The notes under the pieces are model-generated. The model worked only from the letters and a program-made list of their open reading frames with translations. It made no database searches and was not told the DNA's origin. DNA of 64,000 bases from Curvibacter sp. GWA2_64_110 (GTDB lineage Bacteria; Pseudomonadota; Gammaproteobacteria; Burkholderiales; Burkholderiaceae_C): contig MGPC01000021.1 in the NCBI GenBank assembly GCA_001797315.1, forward strand, positions 1 to 64,000, read 5' to 3'. The position numbers and the translations under genes are program-made. Shown here one piece after another: positions 1-6,704 of the stretch. Position 1 is the first letter of the stretch. Each line of letters begins with the position of its first letter.

Positions 1-1290
1 AGCCCCAACATCAACCTGCGCGACCCGGCCATCTACCGCATCCGCCGCGCCACCCACCACAACACCGGCGACCAGTGGTGCATCTACCCCATGTACACCT
101 TCGCGCACCCCATCGAGGACGCGCTGGAGAACATCACCCACAGCATCTGCACGCTGGAGTTTGAAGACCAGCGCCCGTTTTACGACTGGCTGCTGGAACG
201 CATCGTGCCCGTGCTGCGCGCGCCGCAGTTTGCGCACGCCAAGGCGCTGATCGAGAAGATCGAAGGCCAGGGCCTGGAAGCCGGCAAGGAATTTGCCCTG
301 CACTGCCACAACCATTCCGACAAGCTGTTTGCCAGCGAAGCCGAAGGCCAGATGCGCGCGCTGTTCGCCAAGTGGGAACACAACCGCGACGCCGTACTGC
401 AAGACCTGCCAGCCTTCTTCACCCTGCTGAAGACGGAAACCGCGCAGTTCACCCCCCTGCTGCAGCACGCGCTGGACGGCGAACGCCCCAACGTCTTCTT
501 GCTGCCGCACCAGCACGAGTTTGCCCGGCTGAACCTCACCTACGTCATCACCAGCAAGCGCAAGCTGGCGCAACTGGTGAACGACAAGCATGTGACAGGC
601 TGGGACGACCCGCGCATGCCCACCATCGTCGGCCTGCGCCGCCGCGGCTTCACGCCCGAGAGCATCCAGAACTTTGCCGAGCGCATTGGCGTCACCAAAG
701 ACTATTCTTGGATCGACTACAGCACGCTGGAAGGCTGCCTGCGCGAAGACCTGGACGTGCAAGCCCCGCGCGCCATGGCCGTGCTGGACCCGGTGAAGCT
801 GGTCATCACCAACTGGGACGAACTGCACGGCAAGGATGCGCTGGACGACTGCCACGCCCCGGTGCACCCGCACCACCCCAACCTGGGCAAGCGCGCGCTG
901 AAAGACGCCAACGGCAACATCACAGAAGTGCACGCCGAGCTGATCCCCGACACCAAGAGCGGCACGCCGGGCAGCGATGCCATCAAGGTCAAAGGCGTCA
1001 TCACCTGGGTCGGCGTGAACGACGGCGTGGCCGCCGAAGTGCGCCTGTACGACCGCCTGTTCACCGACCCACAACCCGACGCCGGCGGCAAGGACTTCCT
1101 GGCCAGCCTGAACCCGGAGAGCCTGAAGACGGTAACGGCCTACGTGGAGCCGGCGCTAGCCAGCTGCGCGCCGGACGACAAGTTCCAGTTTGAGCGCCAT
1201 GGCTACTTTGTGGCGGACCGCAGGGACCATGCAAAGGGTAAGCCCGTATTCAACCGGGTGACGGGGTTGAAGGATAGTTGGGGGAAGTAA
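1..1290 (+). CDS. glnS: Glutamine--tRNA ligase, C-terminal part (5' end outside window)
   Basis: Cytoplasmic class I aminoacyl-tRNA synthetase charging tRNA-Gln. The frame is open at base 1, so the start and the HIGH-type motif lie upstream. Seen: the ITHSICTLEF block (about 133-162), the KMSKS-type signature TSKRKL near 550-567, the GWDDPRMPT block near 598-624, and late blocks RLYDRLF and FNRVTGLKDSW. Two departures from the family as I remember it from E. coli: about 90 extra residues between YDWLLERI and HQHEFARLN (about 205-505), and about 45 residues missing after LGKR (near 895), where the first anticodon-binding beta-barrel normally continues. Both changes keep the frame. The stop is followed one base later by the next ORF. 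The family call is firm; whether this copy is fully functional is not. Confidence 0.93.
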   Translation, partial: SPNINLRDPAIYRIRRATHHNTGDQWCIYPMYTFAHPIEDALENITHSICTLEFEDQRPFYDWLLERIVPVLRAPQFAHAKALIEKIEGQGLEAGKEFALHCHNHSDKLFASEAEGQMRALFAKWEHNRDAVLQDLPAFFTLLKTETAQFTPLLQHALDGERPNVFLLPHQHEFARLNLTYVITSKRKLAQLVNDKHVTGWDDPRMPTIVGLRRRGFTPESIQNFAERIGVTKDYSWIDYSTLEGCLREDLDVQAPRAMAVLDPVKLVITNWDELHGKDALDDCHAPVHPHHPNLGKRALKDANGNITEVHAELIPDTKSGTPGSDAIKVKGVITWVGVNDGVAAEVRLYDRLFTDPQPDAGGKDFLASLNPESLKTVTAYVEPALASCAPDDKFQFERHGYFVADRRDHAKGKPVFNRVTGLKDSWGK

Positions 1291-1291
1291 C

Positions 1292-2665
1292 TTGAGCCAG
1301 AGTCCTCTCGCGATTGAAAAGCAGTTCTTAGAGTCTGCCCGCGAGTGGATCTGCGACGGCTATGCTCTTGACGTTCGCTATCTTGCAACAAAGCAAGATG
1401 GCGTCTTCCAAATAATCGACGCAAGCTTGACTACGACCCCACTCAACGAAGTGGAACCGGTGGGATTTTCGATTGAAGTGGGATCACTCGTAGCTGGTCA
1501 AGAGTACTTTAGATCACTTCCACGAGACGTAATTTTGGCTCGCCTCGAAATGGCGGCGCAAGGCAAGATTTCTGCAAACGGACTAGATCTTTTATTGCTT
1601 AGAAACTCGAATTCGAGCTACTACTCGGAATTCCCGATGCGAGACAGTTGGCTCTTTAACTTGCATCTGCAGGCGCGCGGTGAGAAAGTTCAACCCTCGG
1701 ATGCCCACGTAGCAGTATCAATAGATCAGGAGCTTCGAAGAGCGAACCTTCCGTTCGATGGCTTGATCGACCTATGTGGCTGGCTGAACTTGACTGACTC
1801 GCGAGCTACGGGACAAGAGCCTGCAATCAACATGCGCGTGAGTACGCCCGTTGCTGTGATGCTAGGCGAATCCAAGCTCGACTCCAATAAGTTGTCTGTA
1901 ATTCTTCATGCGCACCCGAATTTCGATACATCGACCATCAGTCTCGCGATCAACGAATTCCCTGGTGTCGGACTCAACAGTCGGCAGCAGGTAGGACACC
2001 GCGTGACATGGGGTAGTGTCAAAAAGGGCCGTCGGATAGGCCGTCTCCGCATTCATTTGAGAAATGCAGCGAGCGTCCATGCTGTTCTTTCCGTGGGGAC
2101 AAGAACTGCCATGCGAGGCTGGATCAATGATCCGAACAAAGCTGTAAACGTTCGCTATCTAGCGACTCGACAGTTCGACAATGATCTAGAGAAACTTAGA
2201 CAGACTGTCTTGGAGGCCAGTGAATCGCGCAAGTTTGAAAAAGGCATCGCGTCCTTGCTCTTCTTGCTGGGATTCTCTCCCACGCAGCACATTGAGGAAG
2301 ATGCCCCAGACATCATCGTTGCGTCTCCAAAGGGAACCATTGCGCTTGTGGAGTGCACACTGAAAGTGGCAGATTTCCCAAAAAAGGTTGGCAAGCTGGT
2401 AGATCGACGAAACGCGCTCTTAAGGACTCTGGAGGCAAACAAACACAACCTACGGGTTGATGCATTTCTTGTATGCAGCATTCCTCGCGCTCAGATCGCC
2501 ACAGAGGATTCGCTACTCTCCAGACAAAAGATTTCGCTTATCACTCGCGAAGAACTTGTTGAGGCGTTCGAACAAGTACGACTACCTCGCGATCCGGATC
2601 AGATGTTGGATGCAGCTTATGCGCGTTTAACAAATGAACATCGATTTGCCGGCCTTGGGGGCTAG
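1292..2665 (+). CDS. Unknown protein with PD-(D/E)XK nuclease-like C-terminus
   Basis: 457 residues, TTG start preceded by a GGGGGA Shine-Dalgarno-like run that overlaps the end of glnS; no better start is visible. Residues 1-300 match no family I recognise. The C-terminal part (about 310-440) has the pattern of a restriction-endonuclease-like fold: a helix FEKGIASLLFLLGF, then DIIVASPKG, then the strand ALVECTLK, giving a D...E-x-T arrangement where the classic motif has E-x-K. Codon use and base composition are clearly more AT-rich than glnS upstream and the antitoxin gene downstream, which suggests acquisition by transfer. It stands next to a GIY-YIG-like gene, so a defence or mobile-element nuclease is plausible. 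The nuclease call is inference from the motif only. Confidence 0.6.
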   Translation: MSQSPLAIEKQFLESAREWICDGYALDVRYLATKQDGVFQIIDASLTTTPLNEVEPVGFSIEVGSLVAGQEYFRSLPRDVILARLEMAAQGKISANGLDLLLLRNSNSSYYSEFPMRDSWLFNLHLQARGEKVQPSDAHVAVSIDQELRRANLPFDGLIDLCGWLNLTDSRATGQEPAINMRVSTPVAVMLGESKLDSNKLSVILHAHPNFDTSTISLAINEFPGVGLNSRQQVGHRVTWGSVKKGRRIGRLRIHLRNAASVHAVLSVGTRTAMRGWINDPNKAVNVRYLATRQFDNDLEKLRQTVLEASESRKFEKGIASLLFLLGFSPTQHIEEDAPDIIVASPKGTIALVECTLKVADFPKKVGKLVDRRNALLRTLEANKHNLRVDAFLVCSIPRAQIATEDSLLSRQKISLITREELVEAFEQVRLPRDPDQMLDAAYARLTNEHRFAGLGG

Positions 2666-2695
2666 GCAATTTCCCTACCTCTCAATCGCAAAATT

Positions 2696-2770
2696 ATGAA
2701 AGCCACCTGGAACAACACCGTCGTCGCCGAGAGCGACGACACCGAGTTGGTAGAGGGAAATCACTACTTT
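2696..2770 (+). repeat. Diverged 75-bp direct repeat, left copy
   Basis: First copy of a 75-bp direct repeat whose second copy is at 3485-3559. The copies differ at about ten positions, mostly third codon positions. The repeat coincides with the first 25 codons of a DUF427 gene, and the two copies bracket the T5orf172 gene. Confidence 0.8.
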
Positions 2771-2809
2771 CTCGCGTCAGGAGTTGACTACCATGCAAGA
2801 GAAATTTGA
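2696..2809 (+). pseudogene. Truncated DUF427 gene, N-terminal fragment (copy 1)
   Basis: A 37-codon ORF opening MKATWNNTVVAESDDT, the characteristic N-terminus of the small DUF427 family (normally about 90-95 residues). After the GNHYF motif the sequence departs into unrelated codons and stops. Bases 2696-2770 are about 86 percent identical to 3485-3559, so this is a diverged duplicate of the start of the same gene. The fragment's last 17 bases overlap the start of the downstream GIY-YIG-like gene, so it could act as a leader ORF for that gene. Function as a protein is unlikely. Confidence 0.7.
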
Positions 2810-3470
2810 ACTTGGCACTATTGACGGAAGCGCAGCCTACAGGCTTGCAAGCCAAGTCGTCATCCCGCGACTGAAAGTCGAGGTCTTTCCGAAAAAGGGC
2901 TCTGAACCCTTTAGTCTTCGGGACGAGATTTACGCGATTCTTGACGACGAGGTAAAAAAAGGAACGATCACTCAAGCCGACCTTGAATCCATCTCACGAG
3001 TGGACTCAAAAGGCGTCAAATCAACGCTCATGTCGCAGACGCGGTACTTTGTGCTGCATATTCTTAAAGGATCTGGCACCCTCATGTCTTCTGACACCCG
3101 CGGAATGTTCATCCTTACGGATGCCGCGAACTTGGAAGAGGAAGAGGAGGAAGATGAAGTAGACGGCGCCGTGACAGTAGGCTCGATCTATGCCTACACA
3201 TTCCCATCATTAAACGGAACCATGATCAAGATCGGCAAGGCGTCCGGAAACGTTGAGGATCGAATCAATCAGCAGCTTGGCACCGCGAACCCTGAAGCCC
3301 CGCAAATCCTCAAAATCTGGTCGTCGATAGATGCTGATGCGTATGAGACGGCCATTCATGGTGTTCTGAAAGCAAGAGGGAGATGGGTAAATGCACCTCG
3401 CGCAAAGGAGTGGTTTCGCACTACCGTGCAAGAGGTCGATGCGATCATTCAGTTCGTCAAGACTAGCTAA
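2793..3470 (+). CDS. T5orf172 / GIY-YIG-like domain protein
   Basis: 225 residues from ATG 2793, chosen because AGGAG at 2779-2783 sits 9 bases upstream; a TTG at 2784 would overlap the ribosome site. The N-terminal 110 residues look like a winged-helix/HTH-rich region (DEIYAILDDEV, then a second helical segment ending in GMFIL). An acidic linker (EEEEEEDE) follows near residue 117. The C-terminal 85 residues carry the pattern IYAYTF...MIKIGKA...RINQQL of the T5orf172 family, a branch of the GIY-YIG nuclease superfamily found in phages and islands. The gene is AT-rich like its upstream neighbour and lies between two partial DUF427 copies. The domain is fairly sure; the function is unknown. 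Confidence 0.7.
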   Translation: MQEKFELGTIDGSAAYRLASQVVIPRLKVEVFPKKGSEPFSLRDEIYAILDDEVKKGTITQADLESISRVDSKGVKSTLMSQTRYFVLHILKGSGTLMSSDTRGMFILTDAANLEEEEEEDEVDGAVTVGSIYAYTFPSLNGTMIKIGKASGNVEDRINQQLGTANPEAPQILKIWSSIDADAYETAIHGVLKARGRWVNAPRAKEWFRTTVQEVDAIIQFVKTS

Positions 3471-3484
3471 ACAAAATCGAGACC

Positions 3485-3559
3485 ATGAAAGCCACCTGGA
3501 ACAACACCGTCATCGCCGAGAGTGACGACACCGTGCTGGTGGAAGGCAACCACTACTTC
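3485..3559 (+). repeat. Diverged 75-bp direct repeat, right copy
   Basis: Second copy of the direct repeat at 2696-2770 (start of DUF427). It marks the right border of the AT-rich segment. Divergence is too high for a fresh target-site duplication. Confidence 0.8.
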
Positions 3560-3639
3560 CCCGAGCACACGCTCAAGCGCGAGCCCATCTCATCCAGGGC
3601 CGCGTGGCCTTCTGGAAGGGCGTGAAGATCGAGGAGTGA
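3485..3639 (+). pseudogene. DUF427 gene remnant with internal deletion (copy 2)
   Basis: Begins MKATWNNTVIAESDDT and runs in frame through GNHYFPEHTLKRE, as DUF427 proteins do. It then jumps into a shifted frame encoding the normal C-terminal end (QGRVAFWKGVKIEE, stop at 3637-3639). About 45 codons of the middle of the domain are missing and the junction is out of frame, so translation from 3485 would stop early at 3625. Base composition is like the chromosome, not like the AT-rich genes just upstream, so this is probably the resident copy broken when the neighbouring segment arrived or rearranged. Confidence 0.7.
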
Positions 3640-3690
3640 TTCGGCACGAATCGCTATAGTCCGAATTAGCCCGCCCCGATGGAGCCTGCC

Positions 3691-3924
3691 ATGTCGAACA
3701 CCGCCGAAACCCTGAGCCAACAAGCTGCCCAATTGCCGCCGGCCGAGCGGATGGAACTGGTCGAACGCATTTTGGACACCCTGGACACACCAGACCCGAA
3801 CCTCGACGCGCTCTGGGCCAAGGAAGCCGAGGACCGGCTGGCCGCCTACCGCAGGGGCGAGATCAGCGCCCTGCCCTTGGCCGAGGTGCTGGGCAAGTAC
3901 ACCGTCAAGCCGGCCGGACGATGA
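3691..3924 (+). CDS. Addiction-module antitoxin component
   Basis: 77 residues from ATG 3691, with GGAG at 3682-3685 as likely ribosome site; an ATG at 3679 is possible. The sequence (AAQLPPAERMELVERILDTL followed by a charged helix DALWAKEAEDRLAAYRRGE) fits the putative addiction module component family (PF09720 type), small alpha-helical antitoxins that neutralise a ParE/RelE-like toxin. Its stop codon overlaps the ATG of the toxin gene (ATGA), so the two are translationally coupled. GC content is chromosomal. Confidence 0.85.
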   Translation: MSNTAETLSQQAAQLPPAERMELVERILDTLDTPDPNLDALWAKEAEDRLAAYRRGEISALPLAEVLGKYTVKPAGR

Positions 3925-4211
3925 ACGTCACGCTGCTGGCGCCAGCCCAGCACGAACTCGACGAAGCCATTGCCTGGTACGCGGCGCAGGCGCCCGGCCT
4001 GGGCGATGCGTTTCTGGTCGAGACGCTCAAGACCATCACGCTCATCACCCGTCATCCCCAAGCCTGGCACCCGCTGAGCCCGCAGACGCGGCGTTGTCGC
4101 CTGAGCCGTTTCCCCTACAGCGTGATCTACAGCCTGGATGGCGACGATCTGCTGGTGATCGCCATTGCCCACCAGCACCGCAAGCCCGGCTATTGGCGCA
4201 AGCGGCTTTAA
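3921..4211 (+). CDS. ParE/RelE-family toxin
   Basis: 96-residue toxin of the ParE/RelE superfamily, expected to hit DNA gyrase or ribosome-bound mRNA when not neutralised by the antitoxin upstream. Family features seen: N-terminal helix with AQHELDEAIAWYAAQAPGLGDAFL, central LITRHPQAWHPL, then R-rich strand RRCRLSRFPYSVIYSLDGDDLLVIAIAHQHRKPGYW. The terminal AIAHQHRKP-YW block is typical of chromosomal ParE-like proteins paired with PF09720 antitoxins. ATG overlaps the antitoxin stop by 4 bases. Confidence 0.88.
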   Translation: MNVTLLAPAQHELDEAIAWYAAQAPGLGDAFLVETLKTITLITRHPQAWHPLSPQTRRCRLSRFPYSVIYSLDGDDLLVIAIAHQHRKPGYWRKRL

Positions 4212-4234
4212 CGCGCATCCGCCTCTTGCATCGC

Positions 4235-4561
4235 ATGGGCCGCCGCAAGCATTACCACGTCTACGTCATCGAGCTTTCGCCCGACGTGCTGTACGAACCC
4301 AAATTCCGCAAGAACAACCCGGACTACATCGAAGGCAAGCCCTGCGTTTACGTCGGCATGACGGGGCTGGACCCGGATGTGCGCTTTGACAAGCACAAGG
4401 CCGGCATCCAGGCCAACCGCTATGTGACGAAGTACGGCCTGCGCCTGCTGCCCGACCTGTACGAGGGCTTCAACCCCATGAGCTACAAGGACGCCCAGGA
4501 ACGCGAGGTGGAAGTGGGCATCGACCTGCGCTCGGCCGGCTTTGGCGTCTGGCAGGCCTGA
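4235..4561 (+). CDS. Small GIY-YIG-like domain protein
   Basis: 108 residues from ATG 4235; longer starts reading back into the toxin gene give composition unlike protein-coding sequence. The segment HVYVIELS...KPCVYVGMTGLDPDVRFDKHKAG resembles the two core strands and the following Arg helix of GIY-YIG nucleases. The canonical tyrosines are only partly conserved, and a YKDAQEREVEVG segment follows near the C-terminus. It follows the toxin gene by 23 bases. Catalytic activity cannot be asserted. Confidence 0.6.
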   Translation: MGRRKHYHVYVIELSPDVLYEPKFRKNNPDYIEGKPCVYVGMTGLDPDVRFDKHKAGIQANRYVTKYGLRLLPDLYEGFNPMSYKDAQEREVEVGIDLRSAGFGVWQA

Positions 4562-4607
4562 TGCGGCCGGTGTGCAACGGGCATGGTCCGTTGCCACAAC
4601 GCCATGA

Positions 4608-4668
4608 CGCTATACTTTTGATAGCTGCTTGCGCATATTCCATATGGGCCAGAGCCCATTTTTATTCA
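4608..4668. repeat. Intergenic repeat copy A (GCTAT...ATAGC...GCATATTCCA type)
   Basis: Contains GCTATACTTTTGATAGCT (an inverted repeat GCTAT/ATAGC) followed by GCATATTCCA and an ATTTTTATTC tail. Copies B (14230-14291) and C (30489-30551) share this layout: small stem-loop, GCATATTCCA about 4-5 bases later, then a degenerate tail ending near AATTTGAT. All three are intergenic and upstream of a plus-strand gene. I recall similar repeats from Comamonadaceae intergenic regions. Confidence 0.7.
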
Positions 4669-4691
4669 TAAATCTCTCAGACCCGCCACCC

Positions 4692-4925
4692 ATGACCGCC
4701 CTCCCCCTGCACCCCGTCAACGCCGATGTGTACAGCGTGCACACGCCCGACGGCGCGCACGTGGGTTACCTCAAGCGCATCGGCACGGTGTGGAAGTTCA
4801 AGGCCGTTGGCTATGACGCCGCGGGCCACGTCATCCCCGGCGGCGGCCCGTTGACCGACAAGCACAACACGGCATTGGCCGCGCCGGATGCCGCAGAGCT
4901 AAGCGCCCGGCTGGGTTTCGGTTAA
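4692..4925 (+). CDS. Conserved small protein of unknown function
   Basis: 77 residues starting at ATG 4692 (MTALPLHPVNADVYS). An upstream in-frame ATG at 4629 would place the start inside the intergenic repeat, so it was not used. The sequence reads like a single compact beta-rich domain (VHTPDGAHVGYLKRIGTVWKFKAVGYD) with no membrane segment or signal. No family recognised. It is followed 30 bases later by another small unknown gene on the same strand. Confidence 0.6.
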   Translation: MTALPLHPVNADVYSVHTPDGAHVGYLKRIGTVWKFKAVGYDAAGHVIPGGGPLTDKHNTALAAPDAAELSARLGFG

Positions 4926-4955
4926 CCTCGCCGCCTCACCCACCAGGAACCCACC

Positions 4956-5204
4956 ATGAAAAAACTCAACGTCACCATCAATCTTCAGCTGTCCGTTCCG
5001 GACGACTGGGAGCTGGTTGAAACCTCCGAAGGCACGCCGGTGGTGAAGATGCCCAATGGCGTGTTCATGGACCTGGCCATCGAGCCGCTGTTTGCCAGCG
5101 ACCCCGAGGAAACCTGGAGCAGCACCGAGAGCGATGACGAGCTGAACGACATCCTGGACATGGTGGAGAGCGAGGAAGTCGTTTACGAGTTCGTCACCCA
5201 CTAA
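4956..5204 (+). CDS. Small acidic protein of unknown function
   Basis: 82 residues, ATG with a CAGGA ribosome site. N-terminal half forms alternating hydrophobic strands (MKKLNVTINLQLSVPDDWELVE), C-terminal half is strongly acidic (SDDELNDILDMVESEE). No family recognised. Likely cytoplasmic; no signal peptide or membrane helix. Confidence 0.6.
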   Translation: MKKLNVTINLQLSVPDDWELVETSEGTPVVKMPNGVFMDLAIEPLFASDPEETWSSTESDDELNDILDMVESEEVVYEFVTH

Positions 5205-5255
5205 AAGCGGTGCCGGGTGCCTGCTACGGCAGGCGCCAAAGGCTCAACCCGCCGC

Positions 5256-5927
5256 TCAGCGGGTTTTCTCCACCGGGTTGGCGGTCAGCCAGTTGGCCGG
5301 GTAGGCCCGCATGAACTCCCGGGCCTTCTCGGGGCGGGCGCTCAGCCAGGCGTCATAAGCGCCCTCGTTCAGGATCGCCACCATGCGCTTTTCGTTGCCG
5401 GGCTGCTGGTAGCGGTGCATCAGGGCATGGCTGTTGGCGTTCACCGTGAGCAGGGTGTAGCTGGTGATGACTTCGCCCTCGGCCCCGGTCCAGCGTTCCC
5501 ACAAGCCAGCCACGCCCATGGGCTTGCCGTCCACCCGGGCGATGCGCGTGGGCACGGCCTTGCCACTGCGCCAGTCGTCTTCCAGAAACGCCATCATCGG
5601 CACGATGCAGCGCTGCCCGGCCAGCCAGGCATCGCGGAAGTTGTTGGAGGTGGTGACGGTTTCCGAGCGGGCGTTGACCAGCTTGGTCGAGCGCAGCTTG
5701 GCGTCCGACGCCGACTTGACCCAGCGCGGCACCAGGCCGAACTGCCCGGCCACCAGTTCACGCACGGGCTTGTCAACGTCGGCGCCCTCTTCGGCTGGGG
5801 CCGTGCGAATGAACACCCCCGGCTGGCGCGGCCACACCGCGCGCCCCACCGGTGAGGTAGGGGCTTCCACATGGAAGGCGTCGGCATACAGGGAGGCGGT
5901 TGGCACGCTCTCGTAATGGGAACTCAT
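5256..5927 (-). CDS. SRAP/YedK-like (HMCES family) protein with Cys2 replaced by Ser
   Basis: 223 residues of the SRAP (DUF159) family, whose members shield abasic sites in single-stranded DNA by a covalent thiazolidine bond to Cys2. Family landmarks seen: NARSET (the conserved Asn), RCIVPMMAFLED (equivalent of the E-W loop) and the His in ANSHALMHRY. The mature N-terminus should be Cys2, but this gene reads ATG-AGT-TCC (Met-Ser-Ser-His-Tyr), so the nucleophile is absent. No alternative upstream start supplies a Cys. Possibly a non-covalent paralogue. Transcribed away from the methyltransferase gene at 6001. Confidence 0.85.
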   Translation of the reverse strand: MSSHYESVPTASLYADAFHVEAPTSPVGRAVWPRQPGVFIRTAPAEEGADVDKPVRELVAGQFGLVPRWVKSASDAKLRSTKLVNARSETVTTSNNFRDAWLAGQRCIVPMMAFLEDDWRSGKAVPTRIARVDGKPMGVAGLWERWTGAEGEVITSYTLLTVNANSHALMHRYQQPGNEKRMVAILNEGAYDAWLSARPEKAREFMRAYPANWLTANPVEKTR

Positions 5928-6000
5928 GCGGCGATGCTAGCGCACTACCGCAAGCGCTATGCTCAGCCGACCAACCCGACACCAAACCACAAGCCCCACC

Positions 6001-6630
6001 ATGCCGACCGAACCCGCCTTCAGCCCCGCCGCCGAGCGCAACAAGCAGCCCATCCTCGACGTGCTGCGCCAGCTGCTGCCCGCGCAGGGCCGCGCGCTGG
6101 AGCTGGCCAGCGGCACCGGCCAGCACGCGGCCTGGTTTGCCGCCCACCTGCCGGAGTGGACCTGGTTGCCCAGCGATGCCCAAGATGCGCTGTTCCCGTC
6201 CATCACGGCGCACGCGGCCGCGGCGCACCTGCGCAACGTGCAACCGCCCCGGCTGCTGGACGTGCTGGCCGAACACTGGCTGGCGGATGACGCAGCCGGC
6301 CAGGCGCCGCGGTTCGAGCTGATCTACTGCGCCAACATGCTGCACATCGCGCCCTGGGCCTGCTGCGTGGCCTTGATGCGCGGGGCCGCACGGCACCTGG
6401 CGCCCGGCGGCGTGCTCGTCACCTACGGCCCGTACCTGGAAGACGGCGTGCACACGTCAGAGGGCAACCGGGCCTTCGACCAGAGCCTGCGCGCACAAGA
6501 CCCGGCCTGGGGCATCCGCCGGCGTGAAGCGGTGGAACGTGAAGCCGAGCACGCCGGCCTGCAGCTCGCCGCGCGCCACGCCATGCCGGCCAACAACCTG
6601 CTGCTGGTGTGGGCACGGCCGGCGCCATGA
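6001..6630 (+). CDS. DUF938 family SAM-dependent methyltransferase
   Basis: 209 residues from ATG 6001 (MPTEPAFSPAAERNKQPIL), the usual family start; an upstream ATG at 5959 adds non-conserved residues. Motif I of the SAM-binding fold is ALELASGTGQHAAWFA (about residues 36-51), followed by LPSDAQ and the CANMLHIAPW segment typical of DUF938. The substrate is not known for the family. Cytoplasmic, no membrane segments. Confidence 0.85.
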   Translation: MPTEPAFSPAAERNKQPILDVLRQLLPAQGRALELASGTGQHAAWFAAHLPEWTWLPSDAQDALFPSITAHAAAAHLRNVQPPRLLDVLAEHWLADDAAGQAPRFELIYCANMLHIAPWACCVALMRGAARHLAPGGVLVTYGPYLEDGVHTSEGNRAFDQSLRAQDPAWGIRRREAVEREAEHAGLQLAARHAMPANNLLLVWARPAP

Positions 6631-6704
6631 CGCGCGACTGCCTGTTTTTTAGGCAGATCGTGAAAGTCGAATAGACTTCTACCTGTCAGTTTTCCTCTCC
6701 CCCC

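Noticed and set aside
1292-3640. Insertion sequence or transposon carrying the AT-rich cassette
   Set aside because: No transposase, integrase, terminal inverted repeats or attachment site could be found; only the diverged DUF427 repeats.
4094-4234. N-terminal extension of the GIY-YIG-like ORF back into the toxin gene
   Set aside because: Arg/Pro/Ala-rich out-of-frame translation of the toxin; ATG 4235 gives the domain without it.
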